Below are positions 57,641 through 64,000 of a stretch of 64,000 nt of DNA, one piece after another (the stretch's first letter is position 1; each line of letters begins with the position of its first letter). Source of the DNA: Papilionanthe hookeriana x Papilionanthe teres. Its lineage: Eukaryota > Streptophyta > Magnoliopsida > Asparagales > Orchidaceae. Made by a program: the position numbers and the translations under genes. The stretch lies in the NCBI GenBank assembly GCA_022702705.1, contig CM040424.1, positions 141,595,665-141,659,664 of the forward strand, read 5' to 3'. Below the pieces are notes generated by a model, which made no database searches, was not told the origin of the DNA, and was given only the letters and a program-made list of their open reading frames with translations.

Positions 57641-60170
57641 TATCGGTCGTTAAATCGTTGGGATTTAAACTTTTGCGAAGTGTAAAATGTAGTTTTATAA
57701 AATAAGGTTTTGATTTAATTTAATTTATATGGATTTTTAGAAATAATATTTTGAATTTGAAAAACGAGAATGGACGAATCTCATTCATTTAATAGTTTGA
57801 ATGAACGAGCACAATATCGCAAGTGATGCATCTATCCCAAGAAATAGACACACTGCTTGATGATACAACTCGATCAAATAAACTACAGAATTTATAACTT
57901 TTGTTTAGTCTGCGAACCATTTATGTTAACTGATAATTTCCCCTCTATAATAAGGAGGAATTAGATAGGGTTTATGTTAATCTGGGGTCTTTAAGTATCC
58001 TATAAAGGCAAGCACCTATAGTTAACTACATCTTAGATGACTGAAGTCACCTAAGAAAACTCTTGATATAAATGAGAAAATATTGTATTCATGACTTCTA
58101 AAGGGCAAGGTTCTTTATGAAAGAGTGGTAGTAGGATATCCTATAGGTTAGTGGCTAAAATTCCTAAAAATTTTTTGTAGGAATCCAAAGGAATAGAAGA
58201 CTAAGGGAAAGACATAAATCCAAGAGAGATCTTGGTATTTTTCCCGAACTATCTTATGTTTTGGTTTTAATTTGAGATAGTTATTTGGTGTTTCACCCTG
58301 TCAATTTTTATTATTAGGGCTTACATTCACTTGATACCGATCATGTGAATGGCCCGGAAGATAGGAGGATTTATGTCATACCCGATGAAAACCTCGTAAT
58401 CCTAAGACGAGTTAAGGATTATATAGCACAACATGATCATGTAAAGGCTTAAAGAGATAAGATGAGGGTTTATGCTGCACTGGGCAAGCTACCTCGAAGT
58501 CCTATGACTTGTTGTTTTCATTTCTAAGGAGTTTTACTGTTGAAGATGGTCGTGCTGCTCACTATGCATGCTCTAAGCTCCTCGTCGTAGCAGTTCTAGT
58601 TTAAAGAAATATCAATTAAAGAAGAAAAGAGAAGTGTCACATTTTAGAAGTTTTGAATTAAGGTGTCTTAATGTCTTATTTTGGGGAATATTAAAGTTGA
58701 TTAAAGCCACAAAGGTTATGATCCTCTGGTTCCCTTCTTCCGGCACCACTATTTTCTTTGGATTCACTTAGTCCTGATGAATTTACTAAACTTAAGTTAA
58801 CGAGTTCCATACTTTCATTTAAACCATGGGAAATCTCATTAGCAACCATAAGTTGCATCCTCCGAGATATTCCCGATCATCCAATGGTCAGCGGAGCCTA
58901 GGAAAAATATAAATTGAATTTTAAAATTTTAAAACCAATTTTTTTATTTTAAAATTAAGAAAATACCAAAAATTACAAAAAATAAAAAATAATTCAAATA
59001 ATTGCCAAATTGAGCTAAATTTAACTTTACCACTTCATGATGATCCTGTAAAAATTCTAAAGTCATTAAAATTATTTTTGATATAAAAATCAATTTTTTA
59101 AATAAATATGAAATTTTTTCTTAAAATAATTATATAAATTAAAAGGAAAATAAAAAAAAAATATAAAAAGTAGTTTGGGATGTCCCTTTTGACCAGAAAC
59201 ACCTATGTAAAATAAAATTAAAGTTAAAATAAATACTTTATTTTTGACCTATTTTTCACCTTAAAAATTGCTAAAAATAAAATAAATAGAAGAAAAATAT
59301 AAAAATAATTTTTTCTAAGTTTCTTGAGGTCAAAGATATTTATAAAAGAGATTGAAGTGAATTCTAACAATAAAATACATTTTTTTCCTATTTATTTATT
59401 CCTTAAAAAGATCATTTAATAATTCTAAAAATTTAAATATAATTCAAAATTTTATAAGGTTGGTTCTTAGAGGTCCTCTCGACCTAAATGAACCATCAAC
59501 AATGATCCTAAGGATAGAAGCTTTCTTGCTTAATTATCTTTATTTATCTTTAAAAACACCTTATCTTTAAATTAAAATAACTATTTAAATTAAATTCCGA
59601 AAAAATCACAAATTCTCCTTTGATGTTTCATTTGACCCATTAGTAGGGTAACAATAAATTTCCAAGGACAGTTGAGTTAAATTTAAAGAATTATGAGGCT
59701 AAGAGCAAAGTGTTAATTTTGAAGGTCCCTTACCCTAATTAAGATTTAGGACTAAACCTAGAGGCACATGGGCAATTCTGATTATGAATAACTTCTTAGG
59801 ATGATTAATACATAAAGGGATAAGTGGTAGGAACCAACTCACAATATCATTTATTGAAGGGTATAACTGCAGTTAATAAATTATTAAGTATAGGAGGATG
59901 GCTAGGTTTGGAAGATCCTAGTGTGAGGGGCTTGTATTGGGAAGATGTTAATCCACTTATTAAAAGCCCCAAACTAGTGGTTAAATGATAATTTAATCTC
60001 TTTGATAAGAATCTGCACATCATATGAAAATTCCTTAAAATTGCAAATCTACCCTTGAAGATTTAAGAGCTCGGTAGTGAATTAGGGTTGATTTAGAAAT
60101 CATTTATTGGGGTCTAGAAAAGAATAGCATAGTCAATCACCAGATTTAAAAACACTACAAGCTCAACCCC
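57641..60170 (-). repeat. 5' LTR of element D (outer end truncated)
   Basis: Begins TATCGG, where B has TGTCGG, so the terminal TG is mutated. Blocks shared with B's LTR occur in the same order to about 58910, and more weakly to about 59700 (GACCAGA, the CCCATTAGTAGGG-like segment). The U3 end present at 42339-43046 is missing here: element F sequence takes over near 60180. No gene is supported. Confidence 0.72.
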
Positions 60171-60283
60171 CATCGAGGAGAGTGAGGATAGTGGAAATAC
60201 CACTTCATTTGTCTTTGAAGTTTACTACATTACAATTTTGGAATTTATTTGGATTTATTTTCACATTTTCTAGACATTTTAAA

Positions 60284-61398
60284 ATGGCTCCAAAGATGAG
60301 TAAGGGGAAGAGAAAGTTGGATTTTGCTAAAAAGAAGTTTGTAAATATTAAGGCACAATACCACTTCAACTCTATCCTCTGAAGTAAAAAGTGTATACAA
60401 GATCGAGCATTTAAAGATCTGGGCGGAGTTGTGGAACACGTAATTGTTGCTCGGCATTGGAAAATATTTTGTCATTGCAATTGTGGATATAGTTTGTGAA
60501 TTTTTTGCTAATCTGCGGTGGACTGAAGATGATCACGTGCTTGTTGGAGGAATAATGGTAGAATTTACTTCTGATTGGATCACTACTTTCTACCAATTGA
60601 GGGATACTTCGTTATGTGAGTATGAATCCTTTAGTACTTTGGATGCTGATTTAAATGAGGTAATTACTTTCCTTACTAATGCAAAATGGGAGTGGGAAAT
60701 AAATCAAAGGCAAAAGATAAAATTTTTCTGCTTCTATGTTAAATGTCGCGTCTAAAGTCTGGCATTATTTTATTTCTGCAAGATTACTACCTACCTATCA
60801 TTATATCAAAGTTATTAGAGATGGAGTTATTTTGAATTACTGTATTCAAAATATAAAAATGATTAATATTGGTGCAATTATTTATAAAAGTATCCAGACT
60901 ATGGATAAAGGAGAAATCACTGGAGGATTAGGTCATCCTGCCCTGATTTACACATTACGTGTACAATCATGAGTTGAGGTTGATAGTAGTGAAGAGTTGG
61001 TCCATCCTTTAAAACCTATCAGTAAGGCCAACATTCGTACTTAGGAATCTCAAGTAGGATGGAGAGCCGGATGAAAGAGTAGTGATGTTCCTTCTACTAG
61101 TCATGAAATATCTTCTACGTCCATAACTACTACTCTTTCTGATGTTATGGAGTAGTTGATGATACAACAGGCTGATATTGTGAGGCTCCATAACATAATT
61201 GGTGGATTAGAAACACAAAATAATATTAATGGTGATTATAAAAAGAGAAGAGTTGAGTATGATATAGCTTAACATGATGCTCAGATGAGATTCATGAGGG
61301 GTGAATAAGGTGTGATATTTCCTAGTTGCCCCCACTATATTCCATTCCAGCCTGAAGTGGAAGAAGAAGCAAAAGAAGAAGAAGGAGAAGATGACTAG
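60284..61398 (+). pseudogene. Element F: Transposase_32-type plant retroelement ORF (decayed)
   Basis: Starts MAPKMSKGKRKLDFAKKKFV. Across three frames it carries IVDIVCEFFANL and HVLVGGIMVEFTSDWITTFY (the VREFYANL...VRG..V.FS..IN pattern), then VWHYFISARLLPTYHY, LNYCIQNIKMINIGAIIY and GHPALIYTL. This is the putative plant transposon protein family (PF20167), common in Athila-like elements downstream of or in place of pol. The tail is acidic (EVEEEAKEEEGEDD) and ends at 61398. Several stops break it. The molecular function of the family is unknown to me. Confidence 0.8.
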
Positions 61399-62210
61399 TA
61401 GAGTAGTGTTTTTTTAGTTTATTGTTGATGTTTAACCTTGTGTGTTTGTTATTTACTTTTATGTGATTGATGTGAGTGGTGATTGTACTTTGTTATATTA
61501 GTAAAGTTGTGATGAACTTGTGTTTGTTTTTTTATTAGTTGAATTTAAATTGTGATGGTTGAATGTTTGTATTAAATGTTTAAAGTTTATGTTTTTAAAT
61601 TTCTTCACCCTAAAAATCTTTTATATTATGTGTCACAAAGTTTCTAATTGTTTCATGTTTGCTAGTATAAATTTTTTATTAATACATGCATAGCTTCAAA
61701 AATATAAAAAGCCCAACACAAAGTGGTTAGTTTTGTTTTCATTTTTCTCTCTTGTTTACTAATTTGATATATACTACAAAATTTAAGTTTGTGGGAGAAA
61801 AGATTAACTGTTATGTGTTCTCAATTAAATATATTTTTAAAATAACTAACATGACTTCAGGTAGTAGAGTTTAACTTTAGATAACTAAATTTTTTTTTAT
61901 TTAAATATCATAATGAGATTTAAATAAAAGTTTTTAGTAGTGAAGGTTAACTTTATGGGCTAAGATATTTATTATAAGAGGATTAGACTATAGTTGACTA
62001 TTTAAAGTAAAGAAAACTGTATTTTTGAAATATTAGGAGTCTTGGAAGTTTATGTGAGAAGAAAATATTGGGACTTTGTGATGAATCATTTAAAAGCTAA
62101 TATATATCTATAAAGTAAAGAGATGTTACAACTTCCAACTTTAGGGGGGTAGAGTGAAGTTCAAAATTATTAAATGCTATAAAAGAGATAAAGAAGGAAA
62201 AAGGATTGAA
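61399..62210 (+). other. Downstream region of F with a polypurine-like motif
   Basis: AT-rich. TTAAGTTTGTGGGAGAAAAG at about 61784-61802 resembles the Athila polypurine context, so an LTR may start near 61795, but I find no matching partner in the window. No gene is supported. Confidence 0.4.
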
Positions 62211-62248
62211 AAGCAATCCATATATATATATATATATATGGATTGCTT
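62211..62248. repeat. Perfect 38-bp palindrome
   Basis: AAGCAATCCA, nine TA dinucleotides, TGGATTGCTT: the two 10-bp arms are exact reverse complements and the TA centre is itself palindromic. It could extrude as a cruciform. It lies between the F region and the DRB pseudogene and is not obviously part of a larger inverted repeat. Confidence 0.92.
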
Positions 62249-62489
62249 ATATATATATTGCAAGAAAAAGCTCTAAGATAGTAATGCTTTTGGTCATTGT
62301 ACAATCATTGAAAAGACAAACATCACAATCAAAATAAAGCAATTTAGATAAAACAAGTTTGTAATCTCCTCCAAACTTCCACTTGATTAGGTTCCAACTT
62401 GAATGGAGGAAAAAAATAAAAGAAACAAAAGTACATAATATAACTCCATCCTTAAACCAAATCGCTCACAAAACAAGAGCCATAACAAG

Positions 62490-63459
62490 TCAGCAACAAA
62501 TATCATCTCTCTCCCTTTGTAGGAGTTCAGTGGTCAATGGCTCTTCACAAACTATTCCTCTTTTAGATTGATCAGTTTTCCTCTTCTTTGATCTTTTTTT
62601 CTTGTTCTTTGAAATTACAGTTTGTGAATCAACAGAAGCCATTGGTAAAACCAGAGATGGCATCTAATAATTTATTTGATTTCTTTGAGCAATGCCCACC
62701 CATGGAGAAGTATAAGGAACCCAACTTGACGTAGCAGGTAAGCTTCCAGTGGTTGCAGTAGACATTAACTTTGTTCCTTTAATTACAACATTAGGATCAT
62801 CACTATTAATTTCACTTCTCATAGCAGGATTCCCAACAATAGCATGACAATTCACTTTTGCATAAAGTCTGCCCTTTGTCTTGATAATTTGAGCCATGTC
62901 AGTAACAATGTTTAAATTTTCAAAAATAGTATCGATAACAACACATGCTGCATTTTGTTCAGCTTCTCTTTTGTTCCTTTCAGCAAATCCAACATAAGTG
63001 TTCCATAAAAAGTAACAGTCGAGGTAAATATTGGAAGAAGTGCATCTTGTTGTCAAGTGGAATATGTTGGTTTGCCTTTCTTCAACTTAGCTGCATACTC
63101 ATTAAGGATCAATTTGCAAAATGTTGGGTCCTTGTGAATATTAAAAGAACCCTCATTTTTAAACTTTAAAGATATAAAATCAAGTGCAAGTTTTGCAGCA
63201 ACTTGTTCTACTTCTTTTCGGTGAAAAAATGTATATGGAGAAGTGAATTGCAACCCATCTAACAATATTGGAGCCCGAAACCTTGGTGCATGCGCTTCAC
63301 CTTCATTAATAGTTGACTAAGATGGAAGTGGTAATCCTGGTCTTTGTGTGTACTCCTGTAAGAATTTTTTATCTGCAGGGTTCCTACACGTGATGGCTCC
63401 GCCGCAATGGTTGACATCTCAATGGATGGATTAGTGGTCTCCGTCACCACTTCGGCCAT
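62490..63459 (-). pseudogene. DRB4-like double-stranded RNA-binding protein pseudogene
   Basis: Plant DRB proteins bind dsRNA and partner Dicer-like enzymes in small-RNA production. Read leftward, dsRBD1 pieces are FLQEYTQRPGLPLPS, TINEGEAHAPRF and LDGLQFTSPYTFFHRKEVEQ with AAKLALDFISLK. dsRBD2 pieces are DPTFCKLILNEYAAKLKKGK with PTYST, QQDALLPIFTSTVTFYG and VGFAERNKREAEQNAA. The C-terminus is basic (KNKKKRSKKRK), like a nuclear localisation signal. Disruptions are an in-frame stop in dsRBD1, a stop after PTYST, a frameshift after FYG and a stop after QRNQINY; the N-terminal frame from 63459 is also shifted. Both dsRBDs read through with no visible intron, so a retrocopy is possible. DRB4-like is the best guess within the family. 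Confidence 0.85.
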
Positions 63460-63493
63460 CTTCCGACGGAAGAAATTAGCACTGCAACTTCAC

Positions 63494-63559
<66 letters not shown>
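63494..63559. repeat. (AT)n microsatellite
   Basis: More than 60 bp of uninterrupted TA repeats just upstream of the DRB pseudogene start. Its length is probably variable and hard to assemble. Confidence 0.93.
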
Positions 63560-63569
<10 letters not shown>

Positions 63570-64000
63570 ATGTGAGGAGAAGCTTGAGGAGATGCCTAAT
63601 CAACGATAGGCTTCACTTGAATCAACTTAAAGGAAGAGCTTAATTGCATTTCTCAATTTATATTTAAGTATTAGCAACATTACTAATAGAGTTCTCATGG
63701 GCTTCTTTTCATATCCTTCAAAACACCCTTAATGTGACAAATTATGGTTATTCTTGAAATGAATAGAAGACTAGAACACTTAGACTTGATGACTAAATGT
63801 TCTTACACCTATAGTTTTAACATATGTTACTGAAAACTTTTCTAAAAATCTTACTATTATATTCATCTAAATAAAAAATCATGGTATACTTTAAGTAAAG
63901 TTCACTACTATGAGTCATATTTTTATGTAGTAAAAGGAGTACTTGAGGACAAGTAATAGTTATGTTTGGGGGATTTTTATGCACTAAAAGTATGTTGGAT
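63560..64000. other. Unassigned right edge of the window
   Basis: No gene recognised. At 63964-63982 TTTGGGGGATTTTTATGCAC resembles the polypurine tract and LTR start of Athila elements, so a further element may begin at the edge. Too little sequence is visible to decide. Confidence 0.3.

Larger units (their letters stand above)
42339..60170 (-). mobile_element. Element D: diverged Tat-like element with gag but no visible pol, split by element E
   Basis: In element order: 5' LTR (57641 to about 60170, outer end lost), tRNA-Arg PBS, gag with an internal duplication, tandem repeats, polypurine tract at 43047 and a partial 3' LTR. LTR blocks (TCTATCC...AGACACAC, CTCGATCAAATAAACTA, GAGATATTCCCGATCATCCAA) and gag match B, but are far more diverged than A is. 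No protease, RT, RNase H, integrase or AlkB-like sequence is present between the 3' repeats and gag. Element E is inserted in the 3' UTR with GATTC duplicated. The right limit is approximate. Confidence 0.8.

Overview
The window is plant nuclear DNA, almost certainly from an angiosperm. It is a nested cluster of retrotransposons with one host-gene relic and no intact host gene that I can see. The evidence is a set of Tat/Ogre-like and Athila-like Ty3/gypsy elements, a plant L1-type LINE, primer binding sites matching plant tRNA-Arg and tRNA-Asp, and a plant DRB-type dsRNA-binding-protein pseudogene. The species cannot be named from the sequence. All alignments were made by eye.

Layout. (1) Element B, 9832-37239, minus strand, is a structurally complete giant Tat-type element of about 27.4 kb. 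Its LTRs are about 7.2 kb each (9832-17018 and 29997-37239), begin TG and end CA, and are flanked by the 5-bp target duplication TGCTT. In element orientation the order is 5' LTR, tRNA-Arg PBS, gag, protease, RT, RNase H, integrase, an extra ORF, an array of about 82-bp repeats, polypurine tract, 3' LTR. (2) B sits inside the region between protease and RT of an older relative, element A, which occupies 1-9831 and 37240-38322. (3) A both-ends-truncated LINE (38323-40897) and an Athila-type LTR remnant (40898-42338) follow. (4) Element D (42339 to about 60170, minus) is a diverged Tat relative with gag but no visible pol. It is split by (5) element E (44263-52507, plus), an Athila-type element that keeps gag and protease but lacks RT and integrase. 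(6) A Transposase_32-type ORF remnant F (60284-61398), a perfect 38-bp palindrome, a DRB4-like pseudogene (62490-63459, minus) and an (AT)n tract close the window.

The most interesting content is the extra ORF downstream of integrase in A and B. It encodes an AlkB-type 2-oxoglutarate/Fe(II) oxygenase domain of the plant ALKBH9/ALKBH10 (RNA m6A demethylase) type. In B the iron-binding H-x-D, the distal His and the 2OG-binding Arg are all readable, although the frame is broken. A retroelement that carries its own RNA demethylase could act on its own transcript. That function is inference; the domain itself is seen in the sequence.

Other notable points are a 17-bp complementarity between B's 5' leader and its polypurine tract, hypervariable 3' tandem repeats that differ between A/B and D, and a likely 4.9-kb R-U5 leader inside the giant LTR. 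No element here looks fully coding-competent as sequenced: pol of A and B is split by frameshifts, some of which may be sequence error in methylated repeats.
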